The position numbers and the translations under genes are program-made. From Drechmeria coniospora (lineage: Eukaryota; Ascomycota; Sordariomycetes; Hypocreales; Ophiocordycipitaceae): a stretch of 64,000 nt of DNA. Of the stretch, positions 1 through 11,534 are shown piece by piece. The notes beneath the pieces were generated by a model. The model searched no databases. It had not been told where the DNA came from and saw only the letters and a list, made by a program, of their open reading frames with translations. Within the stretch, counting starts at the first letter, position 1; the number at the start of each line of letters is the position of its first letter. The stretch spans positions 7,203,157-7,267,156 of the forward strand of contig NC_054391.1 in NCBI RefSeq assembly GCF_001625195.1, in the 5' to 3' direction.

Positions 1-1390
1 TGCCTTGCGTGACGGTGCATTTGGCGACTACTGGGCGACCTATCGAGTCTCGACATGACTTACTGTGCGAGAAGGAGTAGGCGATGGGGACGCCCAGGGA
101 TAGACGGGACAGGTACCGTTTGGACGACCCTCAAACGAGATGGTGTATCTATACTCTACTCCTCCATTGGCATGGACCAAGCATGCCGTGTGTGACATCA
201 TCTGGGGAAGAAAGGCTGCACGGCAGGACAAGACGGGTTGGCGAGGGACGTCACCTTGTTGCGACCCATCACATAGTTATACCTCAAGAGCGGTCCCTTG
301 GGTCCATCACTTCGGGTGCCTTTACGCTCATAGGGATGCTCTGGGGATGATGGCTAGGCAACATAATCGCCGACCGTCTCGGTGCCAGCAATGAAACCTG
401 ACCTGTCCGACTGACTTCCCAATGACGACCGGCCTCGTCTCGTCTGACCTGACGCAGGAATCAAGTATCGGTGAAGCTCAAAAAAGTCACATGCAGTTTG
501 CCCATTCCGTCAAACTGGCTTCCTGGCAATGGATCATGTTGCAGGCAGCAGCAACCTGGCCTTGAAAACCCGCCATCGCAATGCTCGAGCATTGTTTAGG
601 CGAGAAAATGACACCTGACCGGCGGCGAGCACTGAGGTTGGCGACTTCTCGTGCCTGCACACATTGAACCCCAAACAGTACCTACGTACCAGTACTTCCG
701 GGTAGTATTGACGTACCAGAGTTACCTGTTCCGAACAGCACCCTTCCCCCGAGGGAAAATATCATCCTTCCTACATCGCCAACCTCGCTTGAGCCCGAAG
801 CCGACGACGTAAATCCTGCCTTGTACGGCTAACCTGCCACCCGGGGGTAGCCTTGGGGCTTGCCGCAGTTGCCAGCTCTTGCCCGTCCGCTCTTTAGACC
901 ACACCTTCTCTGCGACCGGTTGCATTGGCCGAGGTCGTCTTTCTCCAGCCTGCTTTGATCCAAGCTTCTTCCTTTCCCTTCAAACTCTTGCTTGTTTCAC
1001 ACCACCACCGTTCCCATCATTCTCACCACTCCCACCACTCCGACACCGCCACCGTCTTTGATCTCTTCTTGTTCCGTGATCTCGAACATTATATTGCTTC
1101 TTCTCTCTGTCACACGTCCGGTCTCGTCCAACTGCAGCCGCAGCGGGCACGACTTTTGCCATGTCGACTGCCGAACCTTGCGCCACGACGGCTCGGCAGG
1201 GAGTCTTCGTTTCTAGCAGTACCTTCCATGAGGACGCCACCCCGCATGTTGATGATCGAAGTTCTGCTGCAGGGAATTCCGGCGTATGTTTCCGCACAAG
1301 CCCATCACCCCCGTTATTATGCTCTTATCCCAAATCGCCTGCCGTCTGCTGACGAAAGGCGACTATCAGGAGAGCGCCTCGAGTTCCTCG
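1..1390. other. no gene supported; leader of the PUF gene at right
   Basis: I see no convincing coding region from the left edge to the PUF start. The last 450 bases (about 930-1390) are pyrimidine-rich with CACCAC/CATTC runs, typical of a filamentous-fungal 5' leader. An upstream ATG at 1161 opens a 63-codon frame that closes at 1352, out of frame with the PUF start, so it could act as an upstream ORF. The rest (1-900) has only short chance frames. Confidence 0.5.
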
Positions 1391-3746
1391 ATGGCAACGA
1401 ACATTTCGGCTCTGTCAACCTCCAAGCTGGCCAACCAAGCAAATCAAAAGGTATGATCCCCTAACCGCCATAAGCTCAGCCGCCCCAAAGCCCGACTACT
1501 GGCCAGACACGTTCTCACAAGCAGACGCAGGAAATTTGCACGGCGGGGGACTCTTATCCGATGGATAAATTGCTCGCCAAGCTCACTGCTCAACAAACCG
1601 AAACCGGCCAGCAGAACGAGACCATCATTGCGGTCGACGAAGCCAGCGATTCCCACAAAGCATGCTCGGGAACTTTGGAACACGGTGCTTCAAGCAATTC
1701 CCTACCCGTCACGCCCGCCACGGACGCCTTCCCGACCACAGCTCCTAGCACGCGCCCTGCCAGCACGGCTCTAGACGACTCCCGTGTCGATAACGACGAG
1801 GTGCTGAGGCTGAAACTACAGCTTGCCCGGGCCCAAAGCCAAATCTCGAAACTCGACCACGAGCTGGCAAAAACCAGGTCGATCAAGGCGGATGCTGAAA
1901 CGCATGGAATCGTTCTTCCCCGAGCTTCCGCAGCCGCTTCTAGGGAGATGACGTGGGCCACTGCCGATGATGGCCAGTCGGACGCCAGTGACACCGCGGC
2001 GACCACGGCCTTCAATCGCTCTCGCGGCATCTGGGGCAACCCTAAGGGCCTCTTCGGCAACAATGGTGCCCAAACCTCGCCCAATGAGCTGTCTCCAGCG
2101 AACTGGTTCGGAAGCCGCGCCTTCAATCCGGCCTACCTGGAATCGACGCAACCATACACCGCCATTGAGGGATACCGAGGGGAACGCCTCGCGCCTGATG
2201 TCGATTCTCTGATGCGCACCCGCGGTGGCCGAGGCAGCCGCTTTGATAACCGCTTGAGTGCTCCGCACCAGTTCACGGGTGGATTTGGGGCCATGAACGG
2301 GCCAGTGACCCAGTTTGACTCTGTTGGGGGGCCCATGACTTCGGCCGCCATGAACCCACCCCCTGGCCTCGGGCCCATGGGCATGGGTATGTATCCTCCA
2401 TACCAGCAGCAGCCTGTCGGGACGCCACTATCCCCTCATGCGTCCGAATTCACCTCCAAGGCAAATTGGAAGAACGAGGTGAGTGGATGATTCATCCAAA
2501 GTGGTCCCTGCCGATACAATCTAACGATGGGATAGGTTATCCCGATGGATGGCCCAACTTATCTTCCGGCTACAGAACCTCTGAACTACCGTCGCCTGCT
2601 GGACAAGAATGTGAGCGCCAACTGGAAATACATCGTGGATAAGATTGTCTGCAACAACGACCAGCAGGCGTCCATATTTCTTCAGCAGAAACTCAAGGTC
2701 GGTAGTCCGGAGCAAAAGTACGAAATCGTCGAGGCCATCGTGGCGCAGGCGTACCCCTTGATGGTCAACCGATTCGGAAATTTTCTCGTCCAACGCTGCT
2801 TCGAGCATGGAACTCCAGAGCAGGTCATTAAAATTGCCGAGGCCATTCGGGGAAACACGCTGAACCTTTCCATGGACCCCTTTGGCTGCCACGTGGTGCA
2901 GAAGGCGTTCGACTCGGTCCCCGAGGACTACAAGGCCATCATGGTTCACGAGCTTCTTCGACGAATCCCGGAAACTGTCATCCACCGGTACGCCTGTCAT
3001 GTGTGGCAGAAGCTTTTTGAGCTCCGCTGGACCGAGTCCCCCCCCCAGATCATGAAGTACGTCAATGAGGCCCTCCGAGGAATGTGGCACGAGGTTGCCC
3101 TTGGGGAGACGGGGAGCTTGGTGGTCCAGAATATTTTTGAGAACTGTCTCGAGGAGGACAAGGTAGGTGTTGGCCGAGCTACCAACGTCACCGACCCATG
3201 TTGACGCTGCTCCGATAGCGCCCTTGCATTGAAGAAGTACTAGCCAACATTGACATTGTCGCGCATGGCCAATTCGGAAACTGGTGCATCCAGCACATCT
3301 GTGAGCACGGCGGACCGCCCGACCGCAGCCGCGCCATCGATCACGTTATTCGGTACGCGGCTGAGTACAGCACCGATCAATTCGCCTCCAAGGTTGTCGA
3401 GAAGTGCCTGAAGATTGGCGGCACTGACTTCTTGGGTCGATATCTGGATCGAGTGTGCGAAGGCCGCAGGGACAGGACCCGGATCCCCTTGATCGACATT
3501 GCGAGCGACCAATATGGCAACTATTTGGTCCAGTGGATCCTGAACAATGCCACAGCCCAGCACCGCGAGGTGGTGGCTGCACACATCCGCAAGCACATGG
3601 TGTCACTGCGAGGATCCAAGTTTGGCTCCCGCGTCGGCATGCTGTGCACCAACCACGCCGTCACGACACGACCCGGCCCCGGTGTTGGACCCGGCATGAG
3701 CGGCCGCATGGGACCGGGACCACGATTTGGAGGCACCTATCGCTAA
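1391..3746 (+). CDS. Pumilio/PUF-family RNA-binding protein
   Basis: Predicted cytoplasmic post-transcriptional regulator that binds 3' UTR elements. Four exons are inferred: 1391-1450, 1525-2478, 2536-3162, 3219-3746, all joining in frame to about 722 residues; exon 2 could start at 1531 instead (two in-frame AGs). The N-terminal half is low-complexity with a short coiled coil (about residues 90-120, VLRLKLQLARAQSQISKLD) and a Gly/Met/Pro-rich stretch. The C-terminal PUF domain (about 355-700) shows eight repeats with readable base-contact positions: SIFLQ, NFLVQ, CHVVQ, CHVWQ, SLVVQ, NWCIQ, SKVVE, NYLVQ, then a degenerate cap (SRVGM). By the known PUF code these read A,U,A,A,A,U,G,U from repeat 1 to 8, i.e. 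5'-UGUAAAUA. A Gly/Pro/Arg-rich tail ends the protein. The start is the least certain part: exon 1 is only 20 codons. Confidence 0.9.
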
Positions 3747-4510
3747 GACGGGTTTGACAAATTTGGGCGCAGTCAGGTGGATGCCCTCGCCGTCTCTCCG
3801 CCGCCGTCTACCACGCCGGCTGTGGATCGCACCCTCTGATTTGGCCTCTCGTTTCTCATCAGAATGCCGACGGAACAAGAATTTGTCAACGTCTTCTTAG
3901 GAACATTTCCCCTTGCACGTAATTTACAGATCACCCGTCATCCTACGCTCAGCTGGCTACTGCCAGTTTGGGTGCATTGGACACATCATGGTTATGGATT
4001 TTGCAATATGGAGGAGTCTGCAGTTGTTAATCATGAGGAGAGCTTCCATTCCATGGATAATGGCCAGCATATGCCCAGTCGGCCACTGGAGTCTTGACGA
4101 CCTGCGCTCAGCTGTGGTGACCCCACCGCCCAGAGTTCGAATCTGCGATGACTTTGTTTTTGGGCGAATGGGCGGGGGCTGAGAGACAGGTTTGCTAGCA
4201 AAGCCCCGTAGGCGTGCGGAGGACTGTATTTTGTTTTACGCCGGGGACGCTCACGCCGAAGCAGGACAAAGAAGAAAAGTTAATTGTGTCAAGTAGCTGC
4301 GAGGCTCATTAATACACGACTTGTTTTATTATCCCACCTTTGGATTTTGCTTCCAATAGGTCATATCTTTAACGACTCAGGCGGAGTGAAATATACCTAA
4401 CCCCCCAACGTGTTTCAAGAACTTTCATGCCGTACAGTACGTGATGCTGCCTCGCTCATGTGCGCGGGAAGTGTTCGACATTCGAAATGCTTCGTCTATA
4501 TACACTGTCT
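3747..4510. other. convergent intergenic region, 3' UTRs
   Basis: Lies between the stop of the PUF gene (+) and the stop of the KPWE-motif gene (-). No coding frame with sense was found. A GTTCGAATC stretch at 4134 resembles a tRNA T-loop, but no matching A box or acceptor stem could be paired, so no tRNA is called. Confidence 0.4.
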
Positions 4511-5352
4511 TTACAGCGCATTGTTACTGTGAGCGTTGCAAGCCGATGCTGCGCTCTCTTGGGCCGTCTCCGAGGCCTCAGTTTCGAGCGGCGGGAAGTC
4601 TTCATCAAGCGATTGGGGGAGATGGGCTTCAGGAATGGCAGCCGCTGCGTTCTTTTCCCACGGCTTTTTGGGCGCTGTACGAGCGCCGACCGGCTTTACG
4701 GACTACAAAACGAGGTAAGAAAGGATGACGGTGGGATGGCGCGTTCGACTGCTTTCAAGACTTACCCTGTCTCTAGCAACGGTGTTGGGTATTTGCTTGA
4801 TGCCAGGGATTGTCTTCCCCTCCTGAAGCAGCTGAAGCATCTCGGCGAAGGCCATGGGGTAATTCGGCTCCCCGCCGGCTTCGTCTGCGGATCCCGAGGT
4901 AGGTTTGCGATCAAGGTAAAGCTCCGCCTTGGGAGCTGCTTGCTGCCATGGCAGGGCAGATCCCTGTGGTTGCTCCGTTTGCTTCGAGGGATCGAGATGG
5001 TTCTGCGGTAGAACTTGGGGTGGATGATGATCGGGGTGCCGAGCGAGCCATTCTCGGTAACGATCAAAGTCGATTTGGACGCCTATTCGCTGGGCGTAGT
5101 AGAAGATGCGCGCACGGGTGGCGATGTCGGCAGGCGAGTCTTGCGCGTTCTGGAGGATAGCAGCGAGTCCAGACTGCGTCCATCAGCAAGGAGTGAGGAA
5201 TAGCACAGGCAAGGCAGAGGCATATGCACCAGGAAGGCCTCATCCTTGGCCCAGGGGTAGGAATCGAAGGCCTGGTAGATGGGGTCTTGGTCGGTGAATG
5301 AGCGAACGCCATCCGTCTCGGACACTGCCGACGGCTCGTGCTGCTGAGCCAT
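4511..5352 (-). CDS. small Pex14-like KPWE-motif protein
   Basis: Three exons on the minus strand: 5352-5230, 5173-4766 and 4702-4511, joining in phase to 240 residues. Introns are GTGCAT...ACGCAG (56 nt) and GTAAGT...TTGTAG (63 nt). The central segment has a helical region (ILQNAQDSPADIATRARIFY, then QRIGVQIDFDRYREWL). It then carries YPMAFAEMLQLLQEGKTIPG followed by IKQIPNTV, and after the second intron KKPWE. This order matches the KPWE domain known from the C-terminus of some Pex14 proteins and from short fungal orphans. There is no Pex14 N-terminal domain or membrane segment. Function is therefore unknown; a peroxisomal link rests only on family resemblance. It shares a 569-bp divergent promoter with the PP2C gene. 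Confidence 0.75.
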
Positions 5353-5921
5353 TCGTCTCGCAGCCGCGGTTCGAGCCCGCCGCTCAAGCGTACCGCGTGG
5401 ACGATGAGTGAGAGAGGTATTCGTAAGTGGATGGGCGAGTGGTGTTTGCTGATTTGTGCCGTATATGGAATTGAGGTTCCTAAGCTTGTACAACCCCGTC
5501 TCTAGTTACCAGGTCCATACCGAGGTGTTCCGTTTTACGGAGCATAAGAACGAAAAGGTACTCGGTACGGATACTCGTTTCGTCTTTTGCTTGGTAAGTG
5601 CTTCATAGGCTTGGGGCAGTATTATTACTAGGCAATAGTTGCTTGGCGGCACGATTATCGGAGGAGTTCACGAGAGGGGTTGGGCGGCCAATAACGACTC
5701 ACTCCTCCGTCTCCACTCCCAACCTCCAACGATCGGCTTCAAGTTCCAAACGGCCAAACGACTCTCACACCTCACCACCTAGCGCCGTCATTCACGTTCG
5801 CGCCATCACAATACTCGTTGCGGCGGCTTTGCGGTTTGCTTAATTGTACGGAGCACCCTGTGGACCTCATTGTTGTGCGGCCATCAGTTGTCGTCGCTCC
5901 CAGGAACCATCCGCCGCTCCG
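5353..5921. promoter_or_regulatory. divergent promoter region between KPWE gene and PP2C gene
   Basis: This 569-bp interval separates two outward-facing starts (5352 minus, 5922 plus). Pyrimidine-rich stretches near 5700-5800 (CTCCGTCTCCACTCCCAACC) look like the PP2C leader. No TATA box stands out on either side. Bidirectional control is inferred from position only. Confidence 0.4.
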
Positions 5922-7811
5922 ATGCATCGAGCCGCCGCTCGAGCGTTTCGGACGACTTCGATTTACGTCAGCGCAGTCCGCAACCTCTCCCGCATCTCGT
6001 TGCGAAGCTCACGACGCGCCTTCTTGTCACCCTCGAACCACTCGTCCCAGACGTCGCACCCCCATGTGCAGCTGAGGTCCTCCATGTACTTCCGCCGGCT
6101 TCCCGTCGCCCTCGTCTCCAGCCTCGTCGTCGGATACGGCGCCTGGTACTCCTACAACTCGTCATCGAGCAACCCCGGTGCCTCGTTTGGTTCACAGAGC
6201 TTCACGTCGTCTCAGGGAGCTGTCACGGGCACGGGGGCCCCTGCGCCGACCCGCACCGTCCTGGTCGTCGGCGCGGACGAGATTAGACAAGGGACCATCG
6301 TTGGCGAGGGACCGATCCTAAAGCAGTCAGGCGATGACGGCCAACGCATTGTCGAGATGCTAACACCCGAACAAGCCACCCAAAAGATGCGACGCTTGGA
6401 ACAGTCGTACCATGTGAACCGTGGCCCAGGCGTTACGCGATACGACCTCGTTCAGCTTTCGAGCAACGACCCGATCGAGGACGACCACGCCGAGAAGATT
6501 GTCGAGGTCCCTGGTCGGATCGACGGAGCTGATGGAAACGTCGACTGGATGTTCTGGGGCGTCTTCGATGGCCACTCGTGAGTGCAGCCGTCCTTTGCCA
6601 GTGGCGATGATACTCATCCTTTCCTCTAGCGGCTGGACCACATCGGCGACTCTGCGCGAGAGCCTCATAAGCTACGTTGCACGAGAACTGAACGACACCT
6701 ACAAGTCGGCGAAGAGCAACACGCCAACGGCCGAAGCCATTGACCTGGCGATCAAGACTGGCTTTAACCGCTTGGATGACGAGATAGTGCACAAGAGCGT
6801 CGAGAAGGTTTTCAAGGCGAGTTCCAAGGCCGTGGCCGCAGAACTGCTGCAACCAGCTCTTTCCGGTTCCTGCGCCCTGCTTTCATTCTACGACAGCAGA
6901 AGCAAGCTGCTCCGCGTCGCATGTACAGGCGACTCCCGCGCCGTATTGGGCCGTCGCGCATCCTCTGGCAAGTGGACGGCGACGGCGCTGTCGGAGGACC
7001 AGACTGGTGGGAACCCCCAGGAGGCTGCTCGACTCCGCAAGGAGCACCCTGGAGAGGAGCACGTGGTCCGCAACGGCCGCATACTCGGAGGGTTGGAACC
7101 GTCCCGTGCTTTCGGTGATGCCGTCTACAAGTGGAGTCGGGATGTTGCTGGAAAGCTGCGCTCCAACTTCTTCGGTCGTAGCCCGTCTCCTCTGCTCAAG
7201 ACTCCACCGTACGTCACCGCCGAGCCCATTATCACGACGACCAAGATGGAGCCGGAGAAGGGTGACTTTGTCGTGTTGGCCACCGACGGCCTATGGGAGA
7301 TGCTGACGAACGACGAGGTTGTCGGTCTCGTCGGCCAGTGGATCGAAACGCAGACGGCCGGCTCGCATTTGGAGAACGCGTGGTCCAAGATATTCGGCTC
7401 CACCAGCAAACCTCTGCCTGTCGAGCAGAGCAAGGGTACCGCGGAGGACGGGCAGAGGACGCCGATCCGTGTCCAGCAGTGGGGGATCAACCCAGACGCC
7501 AAGGATCGCTTCGCCTTCAAGGACAAGAACGTAGCAACGCATCTGGTGCGCAACGCGCTCGGCGGCACGAACGACGAGCAAGTGTGCGCTCTTCTAACCC
7601 TGCCGGCTCCCTTCTCAAGACGATACCGGTACGTCATTTTCGATGCACCTTTTGCTTCGTCTCCCGCGCGTTTGGGACGAGCTGACCTTTCATGAATAGG
7701 GATGATTTGACTGTCCAAGTCATCTTCTTCGGAAACGGCGACAAGACGGGCGAGGTGACGGTCAACCTGGATGCCACTGCGGAGCAGGACGCGCCCAAGG
7801 CGAAGCTTTAA
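5922..7811 (+). CDS. mitochondrial PP2C-type protein phosphatase (Ptc5/PDP-like)
   Basis: Ser/Thr phosphatase of the metal-dependent PPM family, probably acting in mitochondria on pyruvate dehydrogenase as yeast Ptc5 does. Exons 5922-6577, 6630-7628 and 7700-7811 join in phase to 588 residues. The chosen ATG opens an Arg/Ser-rich, acid-free presequence (MHRAAARAFRTTSIYVSAVR...) and is followed near residues 57-75 by a hydrophobic segment (LPVALVSSLVVGYGAW), fitting an inner-membrane or intermembrane-space protein. An in-frame ATG at 5844 would spoil that presequence. PP2C motifs in order: WGVFDGHSGW (metal Asp, residues about 212-221), SGSCALLSF, ACTGDSRAVLG, LSEDQTGGNPQEAARL, GGLEPSRAFGD, VVLATDGLWEML and RYRDDLTVQVIFF (last metal Asp, about 553). 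All catalytic positions seem present. The Ptc5 assignment rests on presequence and architecture and is less sure than the family. Confidence 0.9.
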
Positions 7812-10640
7812 GTAGCCCAGCCCAGCCTGAGCATGCGCAGCAACGGCGCAGGCACCGACATCTGCTGCTGCTCGATGGCCTCTGCTGCGACAGCCTTGCT
7901 TGCCGGCATCTGGCAGAGGTGAACTCGAACGATTCGCACGCGACGTCCGCCAGCTCTTGCCTTTATGGCGTCGGCTAGTGACACGTGCGGCCGCTTTTCG
8001 GGCTGCTCAGGCATTTGTTTGCGTGTTCTTTTTTTTCTCAACGTCCACACTGCCCCGGGTAAGGATTTTGTTGCATCGAGGGCGTACAACGGCTCTGGTC
8101 TGGGTCTTGGGGGGCGAACGGGAGAATTTCACATGGCGGCTTACTCGGCGGAACTGTATCGAGTAGGCGCAGGTCGAGACGTGGCCGTTATGCATCATCC
8201 GGCTTTTCATACTACTAATCAATGACCTGTAATTCCGACAGCCTTCTCCATCGTTTAGGGGTGTACGAGCCGATGCCTATGCGTGTGCAGCAAGGCGAAC
8301 GGCATCTCTATATTCGTAGGTTGCAGCCACCTCTCCCCACCCACGTGTCGTTGAAGTCCCTGCCCACTTCGGATTGCACGCCAACCTCGATGCTTGAACG
8401 CGATGTCGGCCGCGAGGGGACAGGGAAATATGCGGAAAGCTTGAAATATGTCATCCATTGGGACAAACGAAACGAAACGGGTTGGGTGTGACGGCGCCAG
8501 GGTATGCATGCCACGAGGCGCGTACGAGGCCCATAGCAAAGAGCGGCCCAGTGTGAGAGAGTTGAGGTTGGAGTCATCGTTGGAGCGATAAATATTCCAC
8601 CATTGTGGAAGTGTCGACGGCATGCCGCGGCCGATATTGCCGAAGGCGGGAACAGTGCTTGTGCATCGCCAAACCGATAGCAGATTCAAGCCCGACTAAT
8701 AGGAAAGATATGCTTCGAATGAAGAGATATTGCCAGAGTGCTGGTTGGAAGGGAGAGGAGCGGACGACGAATGGTACCTGGCCGCCTAGACGGCAGCAGA
8801 CCGTCGTAAGCTTTGGAAGGAGTTTCAACCGCAGGCGATAGAGGGAGTTTGAGAGCCAAGGGAATCAAAAACGTAGGTTGTGCCTCCTTGCAGTCATCAT
8901 CATGATCAAATGAAGGGCGTCAAATTCGTCATGGAAAGCTTTCCATCGGCCAGAAAATGCCGCAGTTGGAACGGCGGCGGGCTGATGGAGCTCATTCGAC
9001 GGCCTAGGGCAGGATCCAGAGTTGAAGCGAGACTCCATCACCATCCGAAGACACCAGGAGGCCATGATTCCGGGTCGATGTCCTCGGGGCGACGGGCCAG
9101 CAGCTTGGACATAAAATACAGAACAACGAGCAGGCTTGGTTCGGCATGGGAGAAGGCGAGATTGATGTAGACGAGGTGGGTGAGGAAGACGATGTGATTC
9201 AGGACGAGCGAGCCCACATTGGACAGAGGCATATTCCCGAGAACAGCGAGGGGAGAGGCAACGGTTGACGTCGCGCTGATGCTGCAGCGGAAGTGATTGC
9301 GCCGATACTGGAAGCTTGCGCGGCACCCTGTTCCGCGTACCGAGGGTATGTTTGCCGAGATGAATCGTTATTAGTCCTCTTGATGGATGTTGATTGCGGC
9401 GAGAATGGAACCAATGGCAAGACGATAAGATGAACCGAACATGTGAAAACATCAAGGCATGCTGGAAGAAGGGAATGGAGGCTGCGGCATTGCGAGAGTG
9501 AACCGGTGCGTTCTGCAGCTGATTGTGTTGACGAAGGATGCAGGCACCTGATCAACGGACTTGGTGGCCCAGCATTAGCACTCCAGGTGGTACCCCTCAC
9601 TGTTGCGGCAACAACCAGTACCAGTACTCCGTGCCTTTGCATTCGTACTTATTTTGTACTCCCGTACTCTATACATGTCGGAAAGTTATTAACCCGTACT
9701 TTATGCAGAGGCACAGCCATGATACCAGTTTCCTCACAGAACTTTCCCCCTTCTTTCTTGCGTGTACATGTACCAGGATGCATGTACTATGGGTCATCCT
9801 TTCGATGGGCTGCCGCCGGGGCATCCAAGATATTGGGAGGACTAATCGCGAGGATTTTGCCTGCAAATTTTATTACAAGTCGGTAGTACTGCTATGGAGG
9901 ACAGCGAGTACCAACCTTGGGGACGAATCATAGACGCTGTGTTCTAATCGACGTCAGGGAGACGAGTTTGTACCGATGCAGGCAAGTCCCCTGCGGTGGA
10001 GCGACAAGTTGTGAAATGGGTGTAATATTCTAGATGTACGGAGTACTGTACATGCAAGGAGAAGCATCCCGTGCACTTGGTTTAGTGGCCTCCAAGTAGT
10101 GCCTTGTTTGTACTGCGAGTGCCCGTAGTGTAATTGGGCACCTATTGGTGCTGCAATGCCAACTATTACTACTAACCTACTACCTTAGGTACCTAAGTAG
10201 GTACTAGGCACCTACTGTACTCTGTAGGTACACTTACTTATGTAAGTAGTACTCACCTACGAGCACCTGGATTTCAGTTTGCTTCCACGACAGTCAATCG
10301 ACAAGGGGAAAACGTACTCGTTCCGCTCCGAGCACGAGTGCAAGTACGGTCCGGAGCGTATTTCGCATCTAATGCTGGAATCAAGCGCGCGAAGTCCCGT
10401 GCTGGCTGTGCTGGCTTTGGACGGAGTTGAGCCCAAGCTCGAGTCGAGTTGTTAAGCGGTTCATGGCCGCACGTGACACCTCGTCATCCCATGCATGATG
10501 CCACCTTCGCCGCCAGGCTCAGATTCCGACTATGGGCAGAGCAAGCTCACGTACGCCCACACGGCCAGCTCATTCGATGCTCTGGGAGCCGCGATAGCAC
10601 GCCCAACCATGCAACAAAGCTTCTGAGACGGCTTGCAGCA
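7812..10640. other. gene-poor interval with GTAC-type motifs
   Basis: No confident gene. The first few hundred bases are the PP2C 3' UTR. From about 9590 to 10260 the DNA fills with short GTAC, GTACTT and TACGGAGTA-type words (for example around 10030 and 10180-10240), seen again in other intergenic regions of the window. About 10400-10640 is probably the promoter and leader of the Dsc2-like gene. A possible small membrane-protein frame at 9038-9232 is listed separately. Confidence 0.5.
9038..9232 (-). CDS. possible small hydrophobic protein (64 residues), unproven
   Basis: An ATG-started minus-strand frame encodes 64 residues with a hydrophobic first half (MPLSNVGSLVLNHIVFLTHL, then VYINLAF...LLVVLYFMSKLLARR) and an acidic, Trp-containing end (PEDIDPESWPPGVFGW). 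The frame also stays open upstream to a possible 3' splice site (CTGCAG near 9283), so it could be the last exon of a slightly longer gene, but I found no convincing upstream exon. Composition looks more protein-like than the surrounding frames. I do not recognise a family. Confidence 0.25.
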   Translation of the reverse strand: MPLSNVGSLVLNHIVFLTHLVYINLAFSHAEPSLLVVLYFMSKLLARRPEDIDPESWPPGVFGW

Positions 10641-11534
10641 ATGACCTTCACTCACGCTCCCGTCACGCGGCTCGCGGTCTTGGGGCTCGTTTCGGCCTCG
10701 ATCGCCGCGAGCATGCTCGACATCAAGCATTACTTCTACATTCTCATCGACACCCACCTCTGGCGATACCGGCAACTCTGGCGCCTCCTGGCGTATCAGC
10801 TGTGCTACACCAACTCGGCCGAGGTGCTCTTCGCCGCCATGTCGTTGTACAATCTCCGAGTCGTCGAGAGGTTCTGGGGGCCCCGGAAGTACGCGGTGAG
10901 TGAACCCAAGGCCCGTGTCGCGGCGCCATGAGGGTTTATCCGAAGGCTTATGATCGTCCGTCATCACCAGTCATTCCTCGTCATCGCCTTTCTCCTCACC
11001 GCCGTCGTGCCCCCCCTGATCATGGCCGTCCTGCGCCCGCTGTGGCCAGGCCTCTTCAACTACGTGCCGGCTGGTCCGACGCCCGTCATCTTCGCCGTCC
11101 TCGCCCAGTTCTACGCCATGGTTCCGCACATGTACAAGTACCAGGTGGCCACCTCCCAGGCGCCGCCGACGAGCGAACCCTTCTCCGGCTTGACCTTCTC
11201 CGACAAGTCGTACCAGTACATCATCGCCTTTCACCTCTCCCTCCTGCAGTGGCCTGGCTCCATCGTCGGCGCCGCCGCAGGCTGGCTCGTCGGCCACGCC
11301 TGGAGGGGCGGCGTGCTCCCCGCCCCGCTCGTCGCATGGCGACTCCCCGGCTGGATGGTCGGCCTCAGCTCGCAGCGACGAAGCGCCGAGTTTGACGGCC
11401 TGCGAAGGAGACTCGAGGTCGAGACGTTGGCCGCCGGCGTCTCTACCGGCGTCCAAGGCCAAGCCGACGCTTCCTTAACGGAAAGAAGACCGCTGCGGCA
11501 GCAGATTGTTGACCAGTTCCGCGAAGCATTGTAG
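10641..11534 (+). CDS. rhomboid-like Dsc E3 ligase complex subunit (Dsc2/DscB)
   Basis: Membrane subunit of the Golgi Dsc ubiquitin ligase, which in fungi activates the sterol/hypoxia regulator SREBP and supports membrane-protein quality control (known for the family). Two exons, 10641-10895 and 10971-11534, join in phase to 272 residues. The start MTFTHAPVTRLAVLGLVSAS leads into a rhomboid/Derlin-like fold: an amphipathic HYFYILIDTHLWRYRQLWRL stretch, then YTNSAEVLFAAMSLYNLRVV, then several hydrophobic helices (SFLVIAFLLTAVVPPLIM; TPVIFAVLAQFYAMVP). No catalytic Ser-His rhomboid dyad is visible, as expected for a pseudoprotease. The family usually ends in a UBA domain; the tail here (LTERRPLRQQIVDQFREAL) is short and I cannot show a full UBA, so that domain may be reduced. 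Confidence 0.8.

Noticed and set aside
4090..4160. tRNA-like T-loop sequence GAGTTCGAATCTG
   Set aside because: No acceptor stem, D-loop or A box could be paired around it.
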